A DNA stretch of 13,755 bases, taken from the NCBI GenBank assembly GCA_020634875.1, contig JACKAX010000050.1, positions 1 to 13,755 of the forward strand, written 5' to 3'. The DNA is from Anaerolineales bacterium (GTDB taxonomy: Bacteria > Chloroflexota > Anaerolineae > Anaerolineales > JABWBV01). The notes under the pieces are model-generated. The model was not told the origin of the DNA, did not search any database, and saw nothing but the letters and a program-made list of their open reading frames with translations. Both the position numbers and the translations under genes were made by a program. Positions 1 to 7,099 of the stretch are shown piece by piece; positions within the stretch are counted from its first letter, which is position 1; the number at the start of each line of letters is the position of its first letter.

Positions 1-1389
1 TTGCAGGCCCGCGAGGTCAAAGATGGCCTCCCAGAATTCCAGGTTGGCCCGACTGTTTATCGCGGGTTATGGGTCGTGGATGGGCACTTTATCCTGGAAG
101 CCGCACGTTACCTGGGCCATGCCCAGGCCAGCGAACAAGGCATCAACGCCTTGTTGCGGCGCGTCCGCCCGGACGGTTCGATTATGCAACTCGGTTTTCA
201 CCCCAAAGAAACCGGCATCTCACTCACCACCCTCATCCGCCACTGCGAGTTGGATGATGACTGGGCAAGATTAGAAACGTTGTGGCCAGTCATCCAACGA
301 GCCGTCGCATACATTCGCCATCTCCGAGACGAATCCAAAAAACGCGGCCCCGGCGCGGCGGAATATGGTCTCATGCCGCCTGCTTTCGGCGATGGCGGGT
401 TGGGCGGTTGGCGACCGGAATATACGACGGCGTTGTGGACATTGGTGGGCTTGAAGAAAGCGGCCTGGGCGGCGCAAAAACTCAATCACCTTGAGGATGC
501 GGTGACTTATCAGGCTGAGTTTGAAGACTTACTGGCTATCTTCCGCGAAAAAGCCACCCGCGACATGCGAACCCTGCCCGACGGTACACCCTATCTGCCG
601 ATGTCCATGCCTGGGGCCAGCAGCGACCACATCCACGATCAGGATTATCCCGACGAAGTCAGCCCGCGCCAACGCATCAACCCTGGCACCGCAACCTGGG
701 CGCTGGCCCATGCCATTTATCCGGGCGAGGTGTTCGCCCCGGACGATCCCCTCGTGCAAAATTTCTGCAAATTGCTGGATCAGCTTGACGATGAGGAGGG
801 CATCCCGGCGAACACGGGTTGGCTGCCACACGATGCCCTCTGGACCTACGCCGCCTCGTTTTATGCCCACGTCTGGCTCTATGCCGAAAGGCCAGATAAG
901 GCCATTGACTATCTGTACGCCTTTGCCGACCACGCCACCCCGACCCGCGTCTGGCGCGAGGAACAAAGCCTGCGCCGCGCGGCCTACGCCCTTCACCACG
1001 GTGATATGCCCCACAACTGGGCCTCAGCGGAATTCATTCGTCTGGTGCGTCACCTGTTGGTATTCGAGCGCGGGGATCACCTAGAAATCCTGCCCGCCCT
1101 CCCGGATGAATGGCTCCAGCCGGGGGCTGAGATCAAGCTGGAAACCACGCCCACGCGTTTTGGCCCGGTGGATTTATCGCTTACATTCGATAAGCACGGG
1201 GATGCCGTTTTACGTTTGGGGATGAACCCTGCCTGGTCGGTTAAACCCGCGAAAATCACCGTGCATGTTCCAGCCTGGTATGCGTGGGTTCAACGGGAGA
1301 AGGAGAAAGCCATCCCCAACCAATCGGGCACAATCACGGTTGAATTCGCACCCTCGCAGATCATCTACTTACGACGGGATGAAACCTAA
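1..1389 (+). CDS. Six-hairpin (alpha/alpha)6-barrel glycosidase, 5' end outside the window
   Basis: The frame is open to the first base and encodes 462 residues, so this is probably the C-terminal part of a larger glycosidase; the TTG at base 1 need not be the true start. The helical-barrel character shows in repeated aromatic/His-rich segments: YRGLWVVDGHF near residues 20-30, RPEYTTALWTLVGLKKA near 138-154, a TGWLPHDALWTYAASFYAHV stretch and MPHNWASAEFIRLVRHLL. After this comes a beta-rich tail (LEILPALPDEWL onward) like the C-terminal domain of bacterial rhamnosidase-type and related clan enzymes. By family it would hydrolyse a glycosidic bond, perhaps of plant or microbial polysaccharide. 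I cannot name the substrate or assign catalytic acids with confidence. It ends in TAATG shared with the sugar kinase start, which points to translational coupling. Confidence 0.7.
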   Translation: MQAREVKDGLPEFQVGPTVYRGLWVVDGHFILEAARYLGHAQASEQGINALLRRVRPDGSIMQLGFHPKETGISLTTLIRHCELDDDWARLETLWPVIQRAVAYIRHLRDESKKRGPGAAEYGLMPPAFGDGGLGGWRPEYTTALWTLVGLKKAAWAAQKLNHLEDAVTYQAEFEDLLAIFREKATRDMRTLPDGTPYLPMSMPGASSDHIHDQDYPDEVSPRQRINPGTATWALAHAIYPGEVFAPDDPLVQNFCKLLDQLDDEEGIPANTGWLPHDALWTYAASFYAHVWLYAERPDKAIDYLYAFADHATPTRVWREEQSLRRAAYALHHGDMPHNWASAEFIRLVRHLLVFERGDHLEILPALPDEWLQPGAEIKLETTPTRFGPVDLSLTFDKHGDAVLRLGMNPAWSVKPAKITVHVPAWYAWVQREKEKAIPNQSGTITVEFAPSQIIYLRRDET

Positions 1390-2378
1390 TGAATCACTTT
1401 CTTGGCATTGACGGAGGCGGCACACACACCCGGGCGGTGATTGTGGATGAGACTGGGGTCGTGTGTGGCGTTGGGACATCTGGCCCATCGAATTACGATG
1501 ATGTGGGGATCGAACAGGCCCAGGCGAACATTTCTGCCGCGGTGGCTGCGGCCTGGGCACAAACAGGGCTACCGGCCCAAACCTGTACCGCGGCTTTTTT
1601 AGGGATGGCGGGCGTGGTCTCCCCTTCGGATGTGCGAGTGATTCTGAACATTGCGAAAAATCTACAACTTGCACCGCCCGCACGGACGGGTGTCCAGCAC
1701 GATATTCATATTGCCCTGGTGGGCGGGCTGGGCGGGCGTCCGGGGATTGCCCTCATCGCGGGTACAGGGTCCGCTTGTTACGGCATCAATGCCGTTGGAG
1801 AAAACTGGCGCGCTGGGGGTTGGGGACAACTGATTGGTGATGAAGGCAGTAGCTACTGGCTGGGCTTACAAGCCATGCGCGCCGCCGTCCGCGCCACCGA
1901 CGGGCGTGGAAAGCCCACCTCCCTAGAAGCGATGGTTCTCAGAACACTGAACCTGACCGCGATGAACGACATCATGCACCTGCTGTACAGCGATGGCTTG
2001 AGCCGTAGTGCAATCGCGGCCCTGGCTCCTTTGGTCGTGAATACGGCGATGCAGGAGGATGTGGTCGCAAAGCAATTGGTTGTGCAAGCCGCGAAGGATT
2101 TGGCGGACAGTGTTTACGCCGTTGCCCAACGCCTCAACATGCTCGATGCCAGTGAACTGGTTCTGATCGGTGGCTTGCTCGATCATGCGCCCCTTGTCCG
2201 GGAGCAACTACACGCTCAGTTAACCCGTTGCTTGCCAACGTGTCGGATCGTGCCGCGTGAAATGCCACCGGTCATGGGAGCTTGTCTGTTGGCAATTAAG
2301 TCTGTTCGGGGAGAGATAGCGCCGCATGTGCTTGATAGTTTGCAAAACGCGCCGTATACCCCTTCAGGTTCTTTCTGA
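1389..2378 (+). CDS. BadF/BadG/BcrA/BcrD-family ATPase, N-acetylglucosamine-kinase-like
   Basis: This 329-residue protein has the ASKHA kinase layout. The phosphate-1 loop GIDGGGTHT is at residues 6-14, a second phosphate loop IAGTGS at 123-128, the family signature GGWGQLIGDEGS at 143-154, an adenosine-type loop SELVLIGGLL at 255-264, and PPVMGACLLA near 293-302. The length fits bacterial N-acetylglucosamine kinase/BadF-type proteins of about 300-330 residues. The likely reaction is ATP-dependent phosphorylation of an amino sugar or related hexose in the cytoplasm. The ATG overlaps the TAA of the upstream glycosidase by one base, so the two are probably co-translated, with the glycosidase releasing the sugar and this enzyme trapping it. 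The exact sugar is inferred, not seen. No gene follows on the same strand for several kilobases, so this is likely the last gene of its operon. Confidence 0.85.
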   Translation: MNHFLGIDGGGTHTRAVIVDETGVVCGVGTSGPSNYDDVGIEQAQANISAAVAAAWAQTGLPAQTCTAAFLGMAGVVSPSDVRVILNIAKNLQLAPPARTGVQHDIHIALVGGLGGRPGIALIAGTGSACYGINAVGENWRAGGWGQLIGDEGSSYWLGLQAMRAAVRATDGRGKPTSLEAMVLRTLNLTAMNDIMHLLYSDGLSRSAIAALAPLVVNTAMQEDVVAKQLVVQAAKDLADSVYAVAQRLNMLDASELVLIGGLLDHAPLVREQLHAQLTRCLPTCRIVPREMPPVMGACLLAIKSVRGEIAPHVLDSLQNAPYTPSGSF

Positions 2379-2398
2379 AGCGCAAACTCAGCCCTATT

Positions 2399-2445
2399 GG
2401 TGTGTTCAGCGGTCAAACCACCCTGCATTAGGCGAGGAACACACC
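2399..2445. repeat. Inverted repeat, 9-bp perfect arms, 3' of the sugar kinase gene
   Basis: GGTGTGTTC at 2399-2407 pairs with GAACACACC at 2437-2445, leaving a 29-base loop. It starts 20 bases after the kinase stop. It lacks a following T-run, and the loop is long for an intrinsic terminator. It could be a weak transcription end, a protein site, or a relic of mobile DNA, given the transposase remnant just downstream. Confidence 0.4.
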
Positions 2446-2531
2446 CATCCCCGCGTTTTAGGCCCCTGTCAGGCCTCCCTCTAGTTCTGCTGCCCCCCAC
2501 CTGCCCGACAAGATAAGTTCATCGAGCTGCT

Positions 2532-2829
2532 TCAGGCAATGCAAGTCAAAGCGGTAGCTGGAACATTTCCCACCATCCATAACCGGGTGGTCAACCCTGC
2601 CACCATACCCGGACTCCACCATCGTTGGTGACCCGGCCCAGGCACTTTCTGACCTATACTTTCGTGCAGATGCCAAAATGATAGTAGGCCCGCCACTTTG
2701 CGACAGGCAAATGCAAATCCATCTTCGTTTGGGTATAGGGCCAAGTTTTTCGCATCAAATGGGCTACGCGGCGGCGGAGCGTCCCGGTCACCCACTCGCC
2801 AAACGCCATGTAAATCCGCGGTTGTAAGG
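2532..2829 (-). pseudogene. Frameshifted C-terminal remnant of a DDE-type transposase
   Basis: On the minus strand, frame 2809-2654 reads a basic helical stretch (GTLRRRVAHLMRKTWPYTQ, then KWRAYYHF) and stops at 2654-2656. Shifting one frame continues it as LHESIGQKVPG and then SPGMVAGLTTRLWMVG, ending at 2532. The order 'LRRRVA..RKTW', 'WRAYYHF.R.HESL', 'RTPAMAAGLT..RWTV' is what I recall from the C-terminus of a transposase group common in Chloroflexota and cyanobacteria. The match comes from memory and was not searched. No start, no catalytic core and no obvious terminal repeats remain, so it is a relic. It lies directly after the stop of the broken WD40 gene. Bases 2446-2531 show nothing else I can identify. 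Confidence 0.5.
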
Positions 2830-2835
2830 GGGTGT

Positions 2836-4050
2836 TTATTTAACGATTCTCCAAACGATCGCCGTCATATCCTCTGCCCCAGATGCAAGAAACTGTCCAT
2901 CGGGAGAGAAGCGTACGACGTTGATCCAATCGGTGTGGGCGGCGAGGCGAGTGACTTCGCGCTGGGCGAGCATGTCCCAAAGGATGATTTCCGTGCCAGT
3001 GGTGTAGGCGAGCAGGTCTCCGGCGGGGGCCACGTCCAGGCTGCGGGCGGACGTGGGAATGGATTAGCGCGCGGTGCCATTGGATAAATCCCAGACGGTA
3101 ATCCCCAAACCATTTCCTGCAACCAGGGTTTGCCCATCCGGGGTGAAGGCGAGGCTGAGACCACCCCCATTCAAGGTCATGGTTTCCTGTCCGTTTAATG
3201 GGTTCCAAATGGTGATATAGGCATCTGTTCCGGCAGCTAACATGGTGTTGTCTGGGGAAAAGGTGACATCGTAAAAGGGCATCCGATTTTCTGCATTGAG
3301 AACTTGCAACGAGAGGGTGGGAGTGGGTTTGTTGTACACCCAGCCGCGGGTACTGCTCCACAGCCGCACGAGGTGATCAATGGCCGCGGCCAGGAGTGTG
3401 CCGTCCGGGGAAATGGCGACGGCGTTGGCTGTGCCGCGATGATCTTGATAAATGTTTTCCCGTTCGCCATTTTCCATATCCCAATTCAAGACGGAACGAT
3501 CTTGATAGGCGGCAAACAGGTAGGGACTGTTGGGGTGGAAAACGAGATCATTGACGGTTTTGTCGCCCTGTTTGGCGGGGTTGAGTTGCCAGGTTTGCAG
3601 GCCAATGGTCAGGTCAAAGAGAAAGACGGTATCGTAGAGACGGCCGGTTTGTTCATCAAAATCTTCTTTGTATTTGCCCCGTCCGGCCACCGCGAAGAGG
3701 GTGCCATCGTTGGAAAACGCTACGGCTTTTTACAGGGTTGCCTTCGGCGATGAACGCGCCGACACTTTCTTGCGAACCAGCGGTCTGATGAAGCAGTTGT
3801 CCGTGGAACTGGTAGATTTTTCCAGGCTGACGGTGGGTTCGGGGTAGGGGTGCTGGTCGGGTGGGGGCGATGGTCGGAGTGTCCGTTGGAGGGGGTTTCG
3901 TTGGGGAGGAGGGTGGGGATATCCGTCGCAGGGAAGTGGTGGAGGTTGAGGTAACGACAGGGCGTCGGAGGTTGCGGAGGGTTCCGCTTTGTGTTCCGCA
4001 GGCGTAGGCGGCGAGGGAGGAGAATGGGATGGGGAGGAGGAGGGTTTCAT
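2836..4050 (-). pseudogene. WD40-repeat lipoprotein gene, broken by two frameshifts and one nonsense codon
   Basis: The pieces lie in order on the minus strand and join into one beta-propeller protein of about 400 residues. The ATG at 4050 is followed by ATGAAACCC. One added A would give MKTLLLPIPFSSLAAYACG, a signal peptide with a possible lipid-modified Cys and a Pro/Thr linker (TDTPTIAPTRPAPLP). A run of five A (3727-3731 on the minus strand) shifts the frame; four would read EGNPVKAVAFSNDGTLFAVA without a break. From there to 3067 the frame is open, with WD40 blades such as VLNWDMENG, VRLWSS, ITIWNPLNGQE and GITVWDLSNG. An in-frame TAA at 3064-3066 interrupts it, after which the same frame continues through two more blades (IILWDM, AIVWRIVK) to the true TAA at 2836. 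It probably was an outer-surface protein-interaction scaffold, paralogous to its upstream neighbour. Sequencing indels could explain the frameshifts but less easily the stop. Confidence 0.8.
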
Positions 4051-4099
4051 GGGGTGCCCAATATATTTCGCGAAGGATTTTTTAGGTGTGATGTTTTCC

Positions 4100-5022
4100 T
4101 TATTTTCCAGAAAGGTTACGGCATTTGAAGCGCCTTACACCCCAAACCTGGAGCGTGCCATCTGATGAAGTAGAGGTGAGCAGGTTCTGTCTGGCGCGGT
4201 CAGGCTATTTACCGAAGTTGTATGACCTTTTAGGGTGTGGAGCAATGCGCCGTCGGGGGATGCTCCAGAAAGAGATGTTGCCACCTGTATCACCTGAGGT
4301 CAAAAACTGCCATCAGGGAACCAGGCTAACGTTGAAACTGAGCCATGCCCGGTTAAGGAGGTCAAAGGTACCCTGGGACATATCCCAAAGCTGGATTGGT
4401 TCGCCAAAACTAATAGAAGCCAGAGCGTTCCATCTGGAGACCAGGCAATAGCTAATGCCGATCCCGAGCCATTTTCGAGCTGATAAAGAACTTCCAGAGT
4501 CCGGGCATCCCACACCGTGAGGACGTTGTTGCTATCGCCTGCGGCAAGTTTTGTCCCGTCAGGCGACCAGGTTGCTGCGCCGATCCAATCTGTTGCATGG
4601 AGAATCGGCCTTCCTCGTGTTGGAGTGGCATCCCAGAGATGAATTTGGTCATCCCCAGTGAGTGGCGAGCATTATTTCCATCGGTGCCCAGGTATGGCTG
4701 ATATGATAGTTGGTCCATTTGTGTACGAAAGATTTGCGTCCCACTTGTCGCATCCCAAATTACCCCCCATGACATGCCAAATGTCAACATAATTGCCACT
4801 GACGGCAATCAGTTCTCCATTGGGGGACCAGGTTACATTGTCCAAAAACTCGTAGTCGCTTTCTTCCCAGGAATTTATGCTCCCCCCGCTTGCAATATCG
4901 AAAATCTGGAAGATTTTATTACCGCTCCAGGTGATTAATTGTTGCCCATCGGGCGCAAAGGAAAAACTCTTGACCGCCCGATCATGATTGAGAACAAGGG
5001 GGGTGGCGTTTGTGTCCGGGGC
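4100..5022 (-). pseudogene. Decayed 3' half of the WD40 lipoprotein gene at 5023-6264
   Basis: Directly after the TAG at 5023-5025 the same frame continues as APDTNATPLVLNHDRAVKSF and then SFAPDGQQLITWSGNKIFQI, a normal WD40 blade. Further blades follow in changing frames: VTWSPNGELIAVSG, GVIWDATSGTQIF, DDQIHLWDATPT, AATWSPDGTKLAAGDS with LTVWDART, then LASISFGEPIQLWDMSQG, LTGHGSVSTLAWFPDGSF, LTSGDTGGNISFW, and finally SSDGTLQVWGVRR, closing at TAA 4100-4102. At least seven frame changes are needed to follow the protein. Some are homopolymer changes: a T5 where T6 is needed near 4302-4306, and a C5 where C4 is needed near 4268. Others are not. This tail would add about 300 residues, five or six blades, to the intact part. 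Confidence 0.8.
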
Positions 5023-6264
5023 CTAGAGATGGACCTGATTTTGAACTTTGTAACCTAAAATATTTCGTCCAGATGCCCACACAGCTTCCTCGACCAGAGC
5101 GTGTTCGCGCATTTTTAGAAGGACTTCGTGGGTGGTTGTATCCCAGATACTGATATCATTTGTATCAGAAACTGTGATCAGGTGGCGTCCATCGGAAGTC
5201 CAAAGAAGATGTTTCGTGAAGGCATAATCCAGGTAGCTTTCGCTTAGGGTGTAGATGACCTTATTTTGAGAAACATCAAAAATCTGCACCGACGAGCCAC
5301 CAGAATACCCCAGCGCCAGCTGACTGCCACCCGGGGACCAGGCAACAGAACGCGCATCATAAAAATATGTTGGGGGGGCTGTTTTTTGATTGGTAACTTC
5401 AAAAAGCAGGACTTCTTCGCAGTTCCCACCTACATCCCCACCACAGCCTACAATCTGAGTGAGGGCTAGATACTGTCCATCTGCGGACCAGTGGGGGGAG
5501 CCAGCCCATCCTTCAGCGGTGTAAAGTTCGGTGATTTCATTGGAAGCAAGTTGCCAAAGCGATATCGTACTGCCATAGTTCTGGTCTTCATACTTGCTAA
5601 ACGCTAAACTGGTTCCATCCGGCGACCAGGCCAGACCACCAATGAAAGCACCTTCAAGAGATTTTACAACCTCCCAAGTCTTCACATCCCAAAGCTGTAA
5701 TTTCCCGTCCTCGCCCATGGTCGCTAACTGCTGGCTATCCGATGCCCAGGAGAGGGCTGAAACCTCAGATGAATCTGCGCTCAACGTGTGGAGGATAGTT
5801 TGGCTGGCGTCGTCCCAAATCATCACCAGGCCGTTGTTGTCGGAAAAAGCGAGGAGGTTCCCGTCCGGGGACCAGGCGATGTGTGTGATGCTCATGGCCG
5901 GATTGTTCAGGGTCTGTTGCAAAGCTAAAGTTTCGGGATCATAAAACCAGACGCCGACCGCGCTGGCGACGGCCAGGACACTCCCATCGGGTTTCAGGGA
6001 AAAGTCTCGAATGGACCCGCGCCCGAAACGGATTAAGCTTTCCATTTGCGAAAGGGTGTCGAGGGATAGGGGGCCGCGCGGCGTGGGGGTAGGCGTTACC
6101 GTCGGAGTTGGCACGGGCGTCTGGGTTGACGTACTCGTCGCCGGCATCTCCGTCGGCTGCACCGGAACCACCTCAGCCGTCGGCGCGAGGGCCTGACTGC
6201 CACACGCCAGGGAAACAACTGTTAAAATGAACACCAAATAAAACAAAAAATCCTTTCTCTTCAT
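5023..6264 (-). CDS. WD40-repeat lipoprotein, truncated by a TAG codon
   Basis: The ATG at 6264 is chosen because AGGAG lies seven bases upstream and the protein then begins with a lipoprotein signal, MKRKDFLFYLVFILTVVSLAC, with C21 as the likely lipidation site. The longer reading frame to 6375 would overlap the upstream gene. Residues 22-65 form a Pro/Thr linker. WD40 blades follow, recognisable as (A/S)WSPDG and a closing (V/I)W: GVWFYDPE, VMIWDDAS, LQLWDVKTWEV, ISLWQLAS, VQIFDVSQN, ISIWDTTTHEV. It stops at NQVHL-TAG. VHLW is the expected blade ending, so TGG to TAG is the simplest lesion. The 413-residue product is an incomplete propeller but has no other lesion, so it may still be made. 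Role: probably a membrane-anchored protein-binding scaffold. It lies 16 bases after the TPR gene. Confidence 0.85.
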   Translation of the reverse strand: MKRKDFLFYLVFILTVVSLACGSQALAPTAEVVPVQPTEMPATSTSTQTPVPTPTVTPTPTPRGPLSLDTLSQMESLIRFGRGSIRDFSLKPDGSVLAVASAVGVWFYDPETLALQQTLNNPAMSITHIAWSPDGNLLAFSDNNGLVMIWDDASQTILHTLSADSSEVSALSWASDSQQLATMGEDGKLQLWDVKTWEVVKSLEGAFIGGLAWSPDGTSLAFSKYEDQNYGSTISLWQLASNEITELYTAEGWAGSPHWSADGQYLALTQIVGCGGDVGGNCEEVLLFEVTNQKTAPPTYFYDARSVAWSPGGSQLALGYSGGSSVQIFDVSQNKVIYTLSESYLDYAFTKHLLWTSDGRHLITVSDTNDISIWDTTTHEVLLKMREHALVEEAVWASGRNILGYKVQNQVHL

Positions 6265-6280
6265 CGCTACTCCTACAAAA

Positions 6281-7078
6281 CTAGCGAACAACATCTTGGC
6301 AAACGATGTCAGCCCCTTGAGATCCTCTAGGTGGGAGGAAATAACATTCCTTTTCAGGCTCTTCATAACCATCATAGGTTTGCGTATCTGTCGTATAAGT
6401 CACAGGAAACCGCGTACAAGGCTGGAATAAAAGGCCCAGGAATGCCTGTCCAATGCTGTCCGCATTCCAAAAAGCCAACCAATTTACGCGATCACAAGCG
6501 TAGCGCGTCCATTCGCTATCACCTCGATCCAGTTCTAGAAAGTTTAGATAGTCGGCATAAGCGCCATCTAATTTCCCGGTTTTGTCTTGCACAAAGGCAC
6601 GGTTGTAAAAAAGTTGTGCCGAGCGAATGCCATGATGGTAAGCAGCATTGAAATCACCCAAAGCCAGCTCATATTGATTTTGTCTTTGATAGGTAATGCC
6701 TCTGTTATAGTAGGCATAGGCTGATGTAGAGTCTAATTCGATTGCCTTATCGTAATTTTCCAGCGCCAGTTTAAAGCTCCCCTCTACATCATATACATTT
6801 CCAAGCCCAACGTAAGCATTAACGTTATCGGGATCAAGACGAATGGCTTCCTGATAAGCTTTTTTAGCAGCATCATTGTCCTTTTCATCAAAAAAATAGG
6901 AATCCCCCGCTTGCACATATTCTGCTGCCCTTTCCTGACGGGAAGCTTGAGATTCTGGCCTGAACAACACAAGGACAATGGCACAAAACAGAATACTACA
7001 AAGGATGGAACAACCACTAACCCCCAGGACAAGAAGTTTTTTTTGATTGGTAGTGATTTTAGAGAGATTGGGTTCCAT
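6281..7078 (-). CDS. Membrane-anchored TPR protein
   Basis: This 265-residue protein has one hydrophobic segment at residues 15-39 behind a short polar N-terminus, with no lipobox in a usual place. It is followed by four tetratricopeptide-like repeats at about 51-84, 85-118, 119-152 and 153-186 (for example AKKAYQEAIRLDPDNVNAYV and ALENYDKAIELDSTSAYAYY). The C-terminal 75 residues are not TPR and hold four Cys (195, 221, 245, 260), which could form disulfides if the domain lies outside the membrane. The start ATG at 7078 has AGGAG eight bases upstream. It sits 21 bases after the PPC gene and 16 before the WD40 gene, so it is probably in the same operon. Role by family: an adaptor for protein complexes at the cell envelope. 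No partner can be named. The gene is visibly AT-richer than the sugar genes. Confidence 0.85.
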   Translation of the reverse strand: MEPNLSKITTNQKKLLVLGVSGCSILCSILFCAIVLVLFRPESQASRQERAAEYVQAGDSYFFDEKDNDAAKKAYQEAIRLDPDNVNAYVGLGNVYDVEGSFKLALENYDKAIELDSTSAYAYYNRGITYQRQNQYELALGDFNAAYHHGIRSAQLFYNRAFVQDKTGKLDGAYADYLNFLELDRGDSEWTRYACDRVNWLAFWNADSIGQAFLGLLFQPCTRFPVTYTTDTQTYDGYEEPEKECYFLPPRGSQGADIVCQDVVR

Positions 7079-7099
7079 AGGTTTTCTCCTGGTATTCCT

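Noticed and set aside
521..1084. Open frames of 187 codons (plus) and 161 codons (minus, 529-1014) inside the glycosidase
   Set aside because: Both overlap the recognisable glycosidase frame and have low-complexity Pro/Arg/Thr-rich translations.
2698..3753. Plus-strand frames at 2698-3087 and 3304-3753
   Set aside because: They are antisense to the WD40 pseudogene, and their Gly/Val-rich translations mirror WD40 coding bias.
6265..6375. Upstream extension of the WD40 lipoprotein start to 6375
   Set aside because: It would overlap the TPR gene end and bury the lipoprotein signal. The ATG at 6264 has a good ribosome site.
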